A stretch of DNA of 64,000 nt from an uncultured bacterium (lineage in GTDB: Bacteria > Desulfobacterota > BSN033 > UBA1163): positions 33,730-97,729 of the forward strand of contig CALLAL010000019.1 in the NCBI GenBank assembly GCA_938002255.1, written 5' to 3'. Shown here piece after piece: positions 1 through 8,711 of the stretch. Within the stretch, counting starts at the first letter, position 1, and each line of letters opens with the position of its first letter. A program made the translations under genes and the position numbers. The notes under the pieces are model-generated. The model worked only from the letters and a program-made list of their open reading frames with translations. It searched no databases and had not been told where the DNA came from.

Positions 1-898
1 GAGAAATTAACCGCTTTGTAAGAAAAAGGCTAAAAGCAAAAGCCAAAATAAAGGAGATGATAATCCATTTGATAGCCGTACGAGTGATCTCCTTAATGGG
101 CTCGTAGGCTTCGCCTACAGGAACCTGGACAACTACTCCCCATTTCAACTCGGGAATGGGTTTATAGACGACCAAATATTTCTGTCCCCTTAGATTCTCA
201 AACTCCAGACTCCCTTCTTCTCCTGCGATGACTCTATCCACAAAGGGTCCTAATTGAATGTTGACGCCTTCGGGTTGGGCTATGAGAAACCCTTCCCGGT
301 CTACCACATAGGCGCAGCCTTTTTCTCCAATCTTGGTTTGCTTCATTAACTCAGATAAATATCGAAGTTGAACTCTCGCACTTAACACACCCACCCGTTT
401 TCCGGCATAATCCTGGACCGGAATTGCAACTCCTATCGTGAGCACGCCATCCGGGGGAAAATAAAAATCTCCATAATAAATTCCCCCCATTGAAGTGATT
501 TTAAACATCTCGCTATCTGATCGGTTTCTCAGATCGGACTGGCCCTGCTTGGAAACCCTTACGGTCTCCCAACCCTTCTCATCCAGTAAACTCAATTCTG
601 AGAAGTAATCCCTCTGATTGAGTAATTTCTTTAGTTGTTCCTTGGCATTAGAGAGGCTGCTCCAATTTTGGTCCTCATTTGCGAGATCAAAGAGGATATC
701 TGTTATCTTTTCCATAAATCCCCTTGTCCTCTCAACAACGAGAATAACCTTTTCTTTCTGGAACTCAACAATCGATTTCTTCTCATTTTTTTGATAAATT
801 TGGATGATCCTGTAACCTGAAATAGAAAGGGGAACAGTGGCCAGGAGGATTGAGAAGACCATCCATTTGAAAGTGATGCTTTTCCAAATAGGCCTCAT
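1..898 (-). CDS. Membrane-anchored dCache-type sensor protein, partial (3' end outside window)
   Basis: The frame stays open from an ATG at 896-898 to the window edge, so about 299 residues of the N-terminal part are visible. There is a short basic N-terminus, a membrane segment at about residues 10-28, then a roughly 240-residue extracytoplasmic region. That region contains the dCache-like stretch with GVLSARVQL and AYVVDREGFLIAQP. A second membrane helix (IIISFILAFAFSLFL) begins where the window ends. Such proteins continue into a HAMP domain plus a histidine kinase, guanylate cyclase or chemotaxis module, and which one cannot be seen here. An AGGAGAGGAG ribosome site lies 8-9 bases before the ATG. 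The gene starts directly after the small HTH gene at 901-1083, so the two are probably co-transcribed. The sensor class is well supported; the output domain is unknown. Confidence 0.8.
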   Translation of the reverse strand, partial: MRPIWKSITFKWMVFSILLATVPLSISGYRIIQIYQKNEKKSIVEFQKEKVILVVERTRGFMEKITDILFDLANEDQNWSSLSNAKEQLKKLLNQRDYFSELSLLDEKGWETVRVSKQGQSDLRNRSDSEMFKITSMGGIYYGDFYFPPDGVLTIGVAIPVQDYAGKRVGVLSARVQLRYLSELMKQTKIGEKGCAYVVDREGFLIAQPEGVNIQLGPFVDRVIAGEEGSLEFENLRGQKYLVVYKPIPELKWGVVVQVPVGEAYEPIKEITRTAIKWIIISFILAFAFSLFLTKRLIS

Positions 899-900
899 TT

Positions 901-1083
901 TTAATTCTCCTCTCCTTTTAAGAACCGGTTCAACTCTGACAGCAAAACCCTCCATCCTTTACCCGCTTTGGTAGCTTTAATTCTACCGAGGTGGATATAT
1001 TTTAAAAAGGTAGGTTTGGAGATCTTTAAATATTCTATAGCATCCTCTGTAGTTAAGACTTGATCTTTATCCATCACCGTCAT
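901..1083 (-). CDS. Small excisionase-family helix-turn-helix protein
   Basis: This is a 60-residue protein that is almost entirely one MerR/excisionase-type winged helix. The N-terminal LTTEDAIEYLKISKPTFLK is the helix-turn-helix, and GRIKATKAGKGWRVLLSEL is the wing with the usual W-R and hydrophobic pattern. The ATG at 1083 follows a GGAG ribosome site by 9 bases; a second ATG three codons later is also possible. The stop lies 2 bases before the start of the sensor gene, so they probably share one mRNA. Proteins of this family act as DNA-binding adaptors or recombination directionality factors, but no integrase is seen nearby. A local regulator is more likely than a phage excisionase. Confidence 0.75.
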   Translation of the reverse strand: MTVMDKDQVLTTEDAIEYLKISKPTFLKYIHLGRIKATKAGKGWRVLLSELNRFLKGEEN

Positions 1084-1291
1084 TGACTTTTCTCCATTTG
1101 TCCAGATTTTTTCGTGAGAACAGCAAATTTTATGCCAAAGGTTCTATACTGAAAAACTAATTATAACTGCTTAATTTTTAATATTATTTTTTAAAAGAAA
1201 GCGGAGTGGCGAAAATGGAAAGAGGGGGAGCATACAACTTATTGGCAAAAGTGTTACGTTATTGACCAGGAAGGGACTAAAGGATAGGACA

Positions 1292-1804
1292 CTACATCTT
1301 GTAATCGCCAAAGTCTTCTGGATTCATATTTTCGATGATGTTTTTTAATTCATCCTGCTCTTCTAAAAATCGGTTTGCCAAAACCCCTAAATGTTTTGTC
1401 GCTTCTATTACAGAACGAGCAATGAAGATAGGCGCCTTCACCCTGATGGCCAGCGCAATCGCATCACTGGGTCTGCTATCGACGACCAGTTCTTTGCCTT
1501 CTGAAAGAAAGTAGAGTTTGGCATAAAAGGTGTTTTCTTTAATATCATTAATGACCACACGAACCAAAGAGGCGCTCAGGGTATCAAGGATCTGTTTGAG
1601 AAGATCATGGGTCATCGGGCGGAGGGTGACGACATCTTCAAGACCTCGTGAAATGGCTTCAGCCTCGAAGACCCCAATCCAGATGGGAAGGGCTTTTTGC
1701 CCTTCTAAATCGGCCAAAACGACGACAGGGTTGGAGGACTTCGAGTCGATTACAATCCCCATCACTTTCATTTCTAACAGGTCTTGATCCATAAATGGGT
1801 TCAT
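1292..1804 (-). CDS. Bifunctional nuclease family protein (DUF151/BFN)
   Basis: The protein is about 170 residues and matches the DUF151 family from end to end. It has the early MKVMGIVIDSKSSNPVVVL strand, the LPIWIGVFEAEAI turn, the TMTHDLL-like segment (here RPMTHDLL) and the acidic SRPSDAIALAIR motif. Family members have been described as DNase/RNase-type bifunctional nucleases in plants and are widespread single-copy genes in bacteria, where their role is poorly defined. The start is uncertain because neither the ATG at 1804 nor that at 1792 has a clear ribosome site; the family core begins at MKVMG. It lies downstream of the thioesterase gene on the same strand, separated by an inverted repeat. 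Confidence 0.85.
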   Translation of the reverse strand: MNPFMDQDLLEMKVMGIVIDSKSSNPVVVLADLEGQKALPIWIGVFEAEAISRGLEDVVTLRPMTHDLLKQILDTLSASLVRVVINDIKENTFYAKLYFLSEGKELVVDSRPSDAIALAIRVKAPIFIARSVIEATKHLGVLANRFLEEQDELKNIIENMNPEDFGDYKM

Positions 1805-1830
1805 TAAATTTCTGAAAAACAAAATGCCCA

Positions 1831-1866
1831 ACAAACGGTTTTTTTGTGAAAACGGTTACCGTTTGT
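1831..1866. repeat. Inverted repeat between thioesterase and DUF151 genes
   Basis: ACAAACGGT at 1831-1839 is the exact reverse complement of ACCGTTTGT at 1858-1866. The interior also contains a smaller palindrome centred on AAACGGTTACCGTTT. On the minus strand this hairpin sits just after the thioesterase gene and just before the DUF151 start. It could be a weak terminator or an operator; there is no strong T-tract. Confidence 0.4.
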
Positions 1867-1931
1867 CTGGTTCATTTAACCATAATTGTAACCTGTATGG
1901 GAAGGTTGTCAACCCTGTGGCAGAAGTGAAA

Positions 1932-2366
1932 TTATCTTTTTTCTTTTTTAATGAAGGGAAGAGAAGTTCCCTTTCGGTAGGCAAGAGCCTGGCAAGTGGC
2001 AATGGGTTGGTTTTGTTCATCGAATACTTTGATCTCGCAAAGAGAGGTCTTTTGAGTCTGATGAACTTCTCTCGCTTCGGCAATCAACCGGCTTCCGGGG
2101 GCAGGAGGGGAGAGATAGGTAATATTCATATTCAAAGCCACGGCTAACGTTCCATGGGAGTTGGAAGCTGTTTCAAAGGCTTCATCGATCAGGGCAAAGA
2201 GGGCACCGCCGTGAGCCATCTGGAAAAGATTTTCCATATCAGGAGTAAAGAGCATCTCAACCTTGGAGTAACCCGTTCCGATATCCAAAAGTCTGAGCCC
2301 AAATTTTTTAGCAAAAGGCTCCTGTTGAACTTGCTGGAAGAACGCCTCTCTTGTCTTTTCGTCCAT
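1932..2366 (-). CDS. PaaI-type hotdog-fold thioesterase
   Basis: The protein has 144 residues when started at the ATG at 2366 (MDEKTREAFF), which removes an unlikely N-terminal extension. The hotdog signature is clear: FQMAHGGALFALIDEAFETAS carries the HGG turn and the catalytic acidic residue (D or E) of the PaaI/YbgC-like helix. It is followed by the strands ALNMNITYLSPP and LIAEAREVHQTQKTS. Such enzymes hydrolyse acyl-CoA thioesters, often aromatic or medium-chain. The C-terminus is very basic (FIKKEKR). It lies 29 bases downstream of the histidine kinase gene on the same strand. The substrate cannot be read from the sequence. Confidence 0.85.
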   Translation of the reverse strand: MDEKTREAFFQQVQQEPFAKKFGLRLLDIGTGYSKVEMLFTPDMENLFQMAHGGALFALIDEAFETASNSHGTLAVALNMNITYLSPPAPGSRLIAEAREVHQTQKTSLCEIKVFDEQNQPIATCQALAYRKGTSLPFIKKEKR

Positions 2367-2395
2367 GAGGGATAATCCCGTCCATAAGAAATTTC

Positions 2396-3556
2396 TCAAA
2401 GAGGGGTAAGGGGGTTTTGGGCTTCTGGGGAAACCCACTGCCGTCGGATGGGCCGTCTCCGGTCCTTTGGGATAGTGATTCTCACTTCCGTGCCTCGCCG
2501 TCGTCTGCTCTTGACCCAGATGTTTCCGCCATGTTCTTCAACAACCTTTTTGACAAAAGTAAGTCCCAGTCCAATCTGACCTGGCTTCGTTGAGAAAAAG
2601 GGTTCGAAAATATGACCGAGATCCCTTTTGGCGATTCCCTCGCCTCTGTCCGAAACCACGATCTCTATGGCTTCCTCATGGGATGCCACCGAAATGGTGA
2701 TTTTCTTTCGTTCTCGTGTTCCTTTGACCTGATGAACCGATTCAATGCTATTTGCTAAAATACGAGCCAGTGCCCGATGAATCAAAGCTCGATCCACATA
2801 AAAAAATTCCTCTCCGGCAAGCGTCCCCTCTTCCAAACGGATAGAGAGAGCTCTCGCTTTTTCTGTTTGGGATACCTCTTGAACGACACGCTCCACGATT
2901 TCAAGAACCCTCTCTTTTTGAAAATTGGGCCTGGGCATCTTCACCAACTCCTCCATCCGCCGCACAATTTCTTCCAGACGTTTTGTCTCCTGAAGAATTC
3001 GATCCAAATAGGTCTCCCCCCGAGAGGATGGGGAAGAAACTTTTTTGAGACGTTGGAGATAGCCTCCGATGGAGGCGATTGGGTTCCGAACCTGATGAGC
3101 AATCTCTTCAACCATCATTCCGAGGCTTGCCCAATGCTTCCATTCAATTTTTTCTCTCTCCAGTCTCTTTAAGCGCTGGATCTCCTGGAAAGAAAAGGTC
3201 AAGAAGGTTTCCCCTTCTTCCTGAAAGGAGGTGGCAGAGAGATGGACGAAGATGCCCTTCCCATCCCTCTGTCTCAAAAGTCCATCTCCTTCGAATCCTC
3301 CCTTATAAATCGCCAGGTAAACGATATTGGGCAGAAAAAACTTCAGATCCTCTTCGAAGAAAAGGAGCCTGAGTCTCTGTCCCTCCATCTCTTCTCTTGT
3401 ATAGCCGAAAAGATGTTCCGAAAATCGATTGGCATAGAGGATTTTTGAGTGGGTGTCCGTAAGGAGAAAAGCCACCTTGACAAAATCAAGAAGGAGGTGT
3501 CGACTTTTAAGAGGCTCGGACATTGAATGCCTGATAACAGGGAATGATGAACCCAT
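2396..3556 (-). CDS. Soluble PAS-domain sensor histidine kinase
   Basis: The protein has 386 residues and no membrane helix, so it should act in the cytoplasm. An N-terminal PAS domain spans about residues 18-130 (KILYANRFSEHLFGY). A HisKA domain follows, with the phosphoacceptor His154 in EIAHQVRNPIASIGGY. The HATPase domain has the N-box near ARILANSIES, the G1 motif SDRGEGI, the F-box FEPFFSTK and the G2 motif GLGLTFVKK. The ATG at 3556 is preceded by AGGAGGG at 9-base spacing, which decides the start. No response regulator is adjacent, so its partner is elsewhere. It lies upstream of the thioesterase gene in the same direction and is divergent from glpA. Confidence 0.88.
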   Translation of the reverse strand: MGSSFPVIRHSMSEPLKSRHLLLDFVKVAFLLTDTHSKILYANRFSEHLFGYTREEMEGQRLRLLFFEEDLKFFLPNIVYLAIYKGGFEGDGLLRQRDGKGIFVHLSATSFQEEGETFLTFSFQEIQRLKRLEREKIEWKHWASLGMMVEEIAHQVRNPIASIGGYLQRLKKVSSPSSRGETYLDRILQETKRLEEIVRRMEELVKMPRPNFQKERVLEIVERVVQEVSQTEKARALSIRLEEGTLAGEEFFYVDRALIHRALARILANSIESVHQVKGTRERKKITISVASHEEAIEIVVSDRGEGIAKRDLGHIFEPFFSTKPGQIGLGLTFVKKVVEEHGGNIWVKSRRRRGTEVRITIPKDRRRPIRRQWVSPEAQNPLTPL

Positions 3557-3655
3557 TTTATTTAACCCTCCTGAAAAGTCAAGATTTTTTGTTCATCGTC
3601 CTCTGTTCATCCGGTTTTCTTGACAAACTGAAGAAAACCTCGTTATGAAGGGGTA

Positions 3656-5176
3656 ATGAAACTTCAGACAGAAGTTCTTGTCGTCGGCGGTGGTGCAACG
3701 GGCGTTGGTCTCGTAAGGGACCTCTCTTTAAGAAACATACCCTGCCTTCTGATTGAACGGGGGGATTTCTGCTCCGGTGCGTCCGGAAGGAACCATGGCT
3801 TGTTCCATAGTGGCGGAAGATATGCTGTCTCTGACCCGGAGGCAGCCCGTGAGTGCATCGGTGAAAATAGAATTCTGAGAAACATTGCCCCTCACTGCAT
3901 TGAGGAAACAGAAGGCCTTTTCGTCTCATTACCCGAAGACGGCCTCGATTTCAGGGACAGATTCATTCAAGCCTGTCAACAGGTAGCTATCCCAACCCGA
4001 CTCCTCTCCCGGGACGAAGCCCTCTCTCTGGAACCCGGCCTCCATCCCGATCTTCTAAGTGCGGTTCAGGTTCCAGACGGTGCCATCGATCCATTCGAAC
4101 TGGTCCTCTCCAATGCAAAAGATGCAGAGGCTCTTGGAACCCGATTCCTTCTCCATACGGAAGTGACTTCACTCACCATCAATAGAAATAGAGTGAGGTA
4201 CATTCTGGCAAGAGATCTTCTTCATGGGGAGGAGTATGAAATCGAAGCCTCTTATCTGATCAATGCTACCGGAGCCTGGGCAGATCGGTTTCTGAGATTG
4301 GCAGGCTTTCATATTCCCATGGCTCTTTCAAGAGGGGCCATGCTCATCACCAATCAGAGATTTTCCCATCGGGTGATCAACCGCTGCAGGCTTCCTTCAG
4401 ATGGGGACATCATCGTTCCGAATCATACGGTCTCCATTCTCGGAACGACCTCTGTTCGTTCAGAAGAGCCCGAATCTGTTGAGGTAACTTCCCAGGACGT
4501 TTCTCTTCTGATTCAGGAAACATCAAAGATGATTCCAGCCATTAAAGAGGCCCGATTGATCCGCGCTTATGCAGGAATTAGGCCCCTCTTTCAGTCGGTC
4601 GAAAAGGGGGAGGACCGGGCAATCAGCAGGGGTTTTGTTCTGATCGACCATGAGAAAAGGGATGGGATAAAGAATCTCATGACCATCACAGGAGGAAAAT
4701 TGATCACCTATCGATTGATGGCTGAAAAGGCCTCTGACTTGATCTGTCAAAAGATGGGAATCAAAGCAGACTGTTCCACCCACCAAAAACCTCTTCCAGG
4801 AGCAGAAAAAACCCGGGGTTTTAAAGATCGGCTTAAGGCATTGGGGAGAATGGACATTCTGTGTGACTGCGAATTGGTGTTAAAAGAGGAAGTGGAAGAG
4901 GTCTTAAAGGAAAGAAAATTATATGATCTTCAAGACATTCTTCATCGAACCCGACTTGCCAAAGGAACCTGCCAGGGCGGCTTCTGCGTTTATCGCCTGC
5001 TTGGAATCTTGCATGAATTAGGAATGGCTGAAGGAGATTCCAATAAAAAATTGAAAGGTTTTCTTGAAGAGAGGTGGAAGGGAATTCGACCGATCCTCTG
5101 GGGATCTGCTGCCAGAGAAGAAGAATTGATCGAAGGAATCTATAAAGGAATCTTTAATCTCAATAATAAGGAATAA
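3656..5176 (+). CDS. glpA: Anaerobic glycerol-3-phosphate dehydrogenase subunit A
   Basis: This FAD flavoprotein oxidises sn-glycerol-3-phosphate to dihydroxyacetone phosphate and passes electrons through GlpB and GlpC to the quinone pool. The protein has 506 residues. A dinucleotide-binding GGGATG motif is near residue 11, followed by an ERGDFCSGASGRNHG segment typical of the GlpA/GlpD family. The C-terminal BFD-type [2Fe-2S] domain has Cys403, Cys405, Cys439 and Cys444 (CDC and CQGGFC), which separates GlpA from the aerobic GlpD. It is the first gene of glpABC; glpB follows after 47 bases. Length and domain order are normal for the family. Confidence 0.93.
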   Translation: MKLQTEVLVVGGGATGVGLVRDLSLRNIPCLLIERGDFCSGASGRNHGLFHSGGRYAVSDPEAARECIGENRILRNIAPHCIEETEGLFVSLPEDGLDFRDRFIQACQQVAIPTRLLSRDEALSLEPGLHPDLLSAVQVPDGAIDPFELVLSNAKDAEALGTRFLLHTEVTSLTINRNRVRYILARDLLHGEEYEIEASYLINATGAWADRFLRLAGFHIPMALSRGAMLITNQRFSHRVINRCRLPSDGDIIVPNHTVSILGTTSVRSEEPESVEVTSQDVSLLIQETSKMIPAIKEARLIRAYAGIRPLFQSVEKGEDRAISRGFVLIDHEKRDGIKNLMTITGGKLITYRLMAEKASDLICQKMGIKADCSTHQKPLPGAEKTRGFKDRLKALGRMDILCDCELVLKEEVEEVLKERKLYDLQDILHRTRLAKGTCQGGFCVYRLLGILHELGMAEGDSNKKLKGFLEERWKGIRPILWGSAAREEELIEGIYKGIFNLNNKE

Positions 5177-5181
5177 AATGC

Positions 5182-5200
5182 CCTGCCTGCAGCAGGCAGG
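5182..5200. repeat. 19-bp perfect palindrome between glpA and glpB
   Basis: CCTGCCTGC (5182-5190) and GCAGGCAGG (5192-5200) are perfect reverse complements around one central A. A 9-bp GC-rich stem in the 47-base glpA-glpB gap could stabilise or punctuate the mRNA, or be a copy of a dispersed GC-rich palindrome. Copies elsewhere in the genome cannot be checked here. Confidence 0.5.
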
Positions 5201-5223
5201 CGAAATCCCCCTTCGGGTCATCA

Positions 5224-6441
5224 ATGCACTACGACCTCATTATCATCGGGATGGGTCTCTCCGGTTTAATGGCGGCTCAAACCGCTTCTGACGCTAATCA
5301 AAAAGTCCTGATCGTAGGAAAAGGGATGGGCGGTCTTGCCCTCTTTTCCAATACGGTCGATCTGTTAGGTGACATTTCAGAGGGAGTAAAATGGAAGGAC
5401 GGTCTTTCTCGCTGGATTCAGGACCATCCTGACCACCCTTATGGAAAGATCGGTCTGGAAAAGATTGAGGAGTCCCTTTCTTCATTTAACTCTCTCTTCC
5501 CACCGCCATACACCTTTCAATCAAAAAATGAGGCTAACAGTTTGATTCCAACAGGTATAGGAACCTTTCGCCCGACCTTTCTCATTCCCTCCACTCTGAT
5601 GAGAGGAATCACTGTCAGAGAGAAAAAGACCCTGATCATCGGGTTCAAGGGATATAAGGATTTCTATGCTCATCGCGTGGCTGATCAATTGAAATGCAGG
5701 GGAATCGTCCTCTCTCTGCCTGAAAAACTTCAAGGAGAAATTTCTGCTACGGCTCTTGCAAGACGGATGGAACAATCCTCCTTCAGGGAATTCATTGGGG
5801 CGGAGGTCAAAAAACATCTCAGAGACGAGGAGTTAATTGGCTTTCCTGCATTATTAGGAATCAAGGCTCCTACCGGAGTAAAAAAAGACCTTGAAAAGAG
5901 AATCGGAGCCTCTCTGTTTGAGATCCCTGTTCTTCCACCTTCCATTCCCGGGATGAGGATCTTTAACCGGTTTAAGGAGCGATTGATCCAGAAGGGGGTG
6001 ACGTTTCTCCAGGGATATTCCGTCTCAAAGGCACTGTTTAAAGGAAAAAGGTGTGTGGGGGTTGAGATATCTCACCCGCCAGTCATCACTCTTTATTCGG
6101 CTGATCATTACATTCTTGCCACGGGTCGTTTCACAGGTGGAGGTTTGAAAGTTGACCGCAACAGGATATCCGAACCTCTCTTCCAACTGCCTGTGCATCA
6201 GCCCGGATCACAGGAAGAGTGGTTTGAAAAATCTTTCTTTGAGGCTCATCCGATGCACCGGATAGGTGTTTTGACCGACTCCAGCCTCCGTCCCATGGGT
6301 GAAAAAGGAGAGCCGATCCTCGAAAATGTCCGGGTGGTTGGAACAATCTTGGCTCATCAGAACTGGATCGAAGAAAAATCGAGAGAAGGAATTGAGATTG
6401 CCACAGGATACTGGGCAGCCCGGCAGGCCTTGGCGCAATAA
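5224..6441 (+). CDS. glpB: Anaerobic glycerol-3-phosphate dehydrogenase subunit B
   Basis: The protein has 405 residues and belongs to the GlpB family. It has an N-terminal flavin-binding motif (LIIIGMGLSGLMAAQTA), then GKGMGGLALFSNTVDLLG, and a C-terminal ATGRFTGGG segment. GlpB links the GlpA flavoprotein to the GlpC iron-sulfur membrane anchor in the three-subunit anaerobic enzyme. The ATG is only weakly preceded by a ribosome site (CGGGTC). It lies between glpA and glpC on the same strand. Homology is clear from the order and motifs; nothing looks broken. Confidence 0.9.
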   Translation: MHYDLIIIGMGLSGLMAAQTASDANQKVLIVGKGMGGLALFSNTVDLLGDISEGVKWKDGLSRWIQDHPDHPYGKIGLEKIEESLSSFNSLFPPPYTFQSKNEANSLIPTGIGTFRPTFLIPSTLMRGITVREKKTLIIGFKGYKDFYAHRVADQLKCRGIVLSLPEKLQGEISATALARRMEQSSFREFIGAEVKKHLRDEELIGFPALLGIKAPTGVKKDLEKRIGASLFEIPVLPPSIPGMRIFNRFKERLIQKGVTFLQGYSVSKALFKGKRCVGVEISHPPVITLYSADHYILATGRFTGGGLKVDRNRISEPLFQLPVHQPGSQEEWFEKSFFEAHPMHRIGVLTDSSLRPMGEKGEPILENVRVVGTILAHQNWIEEKSREGIEIATGYWAARQALAQ

Positions 6442-6509
6442 CCAAATCATGATCAGTTTCCAACAACCAATGTACTCCCAATGATTCTCCCCTCCTTCCC
6501 TCACTTTGC

Positions 6510-6530
6510 CTCCCCTTCAATGAAGGGGAG
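6510..6530. repeat. Inverted repeat between glpB and glpC
   Basis: CTCCCCTTCA (6510-6519) and TGAAGGGGAG (6521-6530) form 10-bp arms around one base. They lie in the 180-base glpB-glpC gap. The perfect complementarity suggests an RNA stem or a protein-binding site. There is no following T-run on the plus strand, so it is not a classical terminator. Confidence 0.45.
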
Positions 6531-6621
6531 AGAGGTGTTATCGGTAATGGAAGTTTGGTGATGGGTGTTGATTGGGTTATTGGTATGGGGTGACTGGAAT
6601 CTGTTGCAGTGGGTTAGACAT

Positions 6622-7836
6622 ATGGCTGAAAATATGAACAAGAAGGCCTGGCCTAAACACAACTCTGACTTGTGCATCCGCTGTGCAAGCTGTATGGCGG
6701 TCTGTCCGGTCTCGAGAGTCACCTCCCTCTTTCCGGGTCCCAAACATGCAGGGCCAGGGGCCCAGCGATTTCGAAAACCCGGAGACCCATCCGTGAACGA
6801 GTGGATTGACCTTTGCATCGGTTGCCATCTCTGTGATCTTGTCTGCCCTTCAGGGGTTCCCATTTCTGAACTGAACCTCATTGCCAGGGCCAAATATCTT
6901 GATGAACAAGGCAGGCCCTTTCGGGACTGGCTCCTGACCCACTCTTACCTCTACGGAAAACTGGGGTCTCGCTTCTCCCGTATCCTCAACCCTCTGTTGA
7001 AAAATGGGATCATGAGATGGATCGTCCAACTCCTTTTAGGAATCGACCGAAGAAGAGAACTTCCGGTTTACGATTCACCCACTTTCCGACAATGGTTTAG
7101 AAACCATCTTCCACAAGAGGGAAAAAAAGTGGCTTACTTTTATGGCTGTTATATCAATACAAATGAAACGGACGTGGGGAAGGCAACTGTAGAGGTTTTA
7201 GAGGCCAATGGCTTTGAAGTGGTTCTTCCCCCTCAGGAGTGTTGCGGTATTCCCATGCTCGGGAATGGAAATTTCAAAGAAGCAAGAAAGATGGCCCTGA
7301 AGAATATTCCTTCCCTTCTCCAGGCCATTCGCTCGGGGTCTGATCTCATCTTCTCCTCGACCACTTGCGGTTATATGATCAGGCATGAATATAGCCATCT
7401 CCTCAATATCCCCGGTTCAGAGGAAGTTGCCAGAAAGACTTTTGATCTCTTTGAATATCTCCGAAACCTTAAAGAATCAGGGAACCTGAAGACTCGTTTT
7501 AAGGCACTCCAGATCAAAGCCGCCTACTTTGCTCCCTGCCATCTCCGATCTCTTGGCATCGGTCTACCTGCCCTTGACATTCTGAGACTCCTACCTGGAC
7601 TAACGATCGAAAATGTCGAGGCAGATTGTTGTGGTTTGGGCGGCACGTTCGGATTTAAAAAGGAAAAGTATGAGATCTCTCAGGAGATTGGAAATGATTT
7701 AAAGGAGGCCATTGATCGTTTAGAGCCTGAAATCGTCCTCACGGATTGCGAAGGCTGCCGCATGCAGATCCACCATCTCACCGGTTTGAAGGTGTTACAC
7801 CCCGTTCAGGTGCTCAGAGAGGCTCTGATACCGTAA
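6622..7836 (+). CDS. glpC: Anaerobic glycerol-3-phosphate dehydrogenase subunit C
   Basis: This is the iron-sulfur, membrane-associated subunit of GlpABC, 404 residues from the ATG at 6622. Two [4Fe-4S] motifs are near the N-terminus (CIRCASCMAVCP and CIGCHLCDLVCP). Two CCG domains follow, with the signatures FYGCY...QECCGIPMLG and APCHL...DCCGLGGTFG that ligate an extra cluster in the GlpC/HdrB family. An in-frame upstream start would add about 19 residues without family support. The gap after glpB is longer than usual and contains an inverted repeat. It converges on the minus-strand phosphatase-ABC operon, 56 bases away. Confidence 0.9.
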   Translation: MAENMNKKAWPKHNSDLCIRCASCMAVCPVSRVTSLFPGPKHAGPGAQRFRKPGDPSVNEWIDLCIGCHLCDLVCPSGVPISELNLIARAKYLDEQGRPFRDWLLTHSYLYGKLGSRFSRILNPLLKNGIMRWIVQLLLGIDRRRELPVYDSPTFRQWFRNHLPQEGKKVAYFYGCYINTNETDVGKATVEVLEANGFEVVLPPQECCGIPMLGNGNFKEARKMALKNIPSLLQAIRSGSDLIFSSTTCGYMIRHEYSHLLNIPGSEEVARKTFDLFEYLRNLKESGNLKTRFKALQIKAAYFAPCHLRSLGIGLPALDILRLLPGLTIENVEADCCGLGGTFGFKKEKYEISQEIGNDLKEAIDRLEPEIVLTDCEGCRMQIHHLTGLKVLHPVQVLREALIP

Positions 7837-7892
7837 CAGGTGTAAAGGGAGAGACCTTAAGAGTCAACGCCATTTTTCCCGGGATCTCCGTC

Positions 7893-8699
7893 TCAACCCG
7901 TTCCCCTATCCCCTATCAATAAATGTTCGACATCGGCAATGCTCTGGAAGACGAAGTCGGGTTGGCCAGGGGTGTGTTTAATCTTCCGGAGATCTTCTTC
8001 GCGAGTGACACCGGTCAGAACAATCCCTGTGGCGATTCCGGCTTCTTTTCCCATCCGAATATCGGTCTCCAACCGATCTCCGATGAGAATGCAATCTTCT
8101 GGATTCAACCCTAAAACATCCAAAACCGTCTCCACCATAATCGGAGAAGGTTTGCCTACAATGACCTCGACCTTCTTCTCCGTCACCGCTTCAATCGCGG
8201 CAATCATGCCGGCACAGTCTGGAATCTCTCCGCCTTCCACCGGGCAGGTTCGGTCAGGGTTGGTGGCGATGAAATGGGCTCCAAACTTCTTAATGGCCTG
8301 AAAGGCAATATTTAATTTTCTGTAATCGAAGGTCCGATCAAAGGCTGCAATCACATAGTCAATCTCTTTCGGCTCTTCGGTGATCTTGAACCCCGCTCTC
8401 TCCAATTCTTCAATAAAGGGACGTTCTCCTACAACAAAAAGCCTTGCCTCCGGAGCATTCTTTTTTAAATAGTGGACCATCACAAAGGTGGAGTTGATGA
8501 CCTCATCAGGTTGAGTGGGTATTCCAAGATGAGTCAGTTTGGCGGCGTAATCCTCGCGGGTCTGGAGAGGTTTGTTTGAAAGGAAGACCACTTTCTTCCC
8601 TGCCAGCCGGAGATGCTGAATCACCCGGTCGGCTCCTGGAATCAATCGATCGCTGAGATATACCGTTCCATCCAGATCAAAAATAAACCCTTTAAACAA
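7893..8699 (-). CDS. HAD-IIA family sugar/glycerol phosphatase (NagD-like)
   Basis: The protein has 268 residues with the HAD motifs in order: FDLDGTVYL (motif I, nucleophile D), FLSNKP (motif II), the lysine in VGKPSP (motif III) and IGDRLETDI (motif IV). The long insertion between motifs II and III is the C2 cap of the HAD-IIA group, which includes NagD, glycerol-1-phosphate and phosphoglycolate phosphatases. The start codon is TTG at 8699, preceded by AGGAG at about 7 bases. It is the last gene of the ABC-transporter operon, 12 bases after the ATPase gene, and converges on glpC. A role in dephosphorylating an imported phospho-compound is inferred from position only. Confidence 0.85.
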   Translation of the reverse strand: MFKGFIFDLDGTVYLSDRLIPGADRVIQHLRLAGKKVVFLSNKPLQTREDYAAKLTHLGIPTQPDEVINSTFVMVHYLKKNAPEARLFVVGERPFIEELERAGFKITEEPKEIDYVIAAFDRTFDYRKLNIAFQAIKKFGAHFIATNPDRTCPVEGGEIPDCAGMIAAIEAVTEKKVEVIVGKPSPIMVETVLDVLGLNPEDCILIGDRLETDIRMGKEAGIATGIVLTGVTREEDLRKIKHTPGQPDFVFQSIADVEHLLIGDRGTG

Positions 8700-8711
8700 G
8701 AGCTTCTCCTG

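Noticed and set aside
3620..3649. TTGACA with a TATGAA 18 bases later, before glpA
   Set aside because: It would put the transcription start at the glpA start codon, leaving no room for the ribosome site; too weak to list as a promoter.
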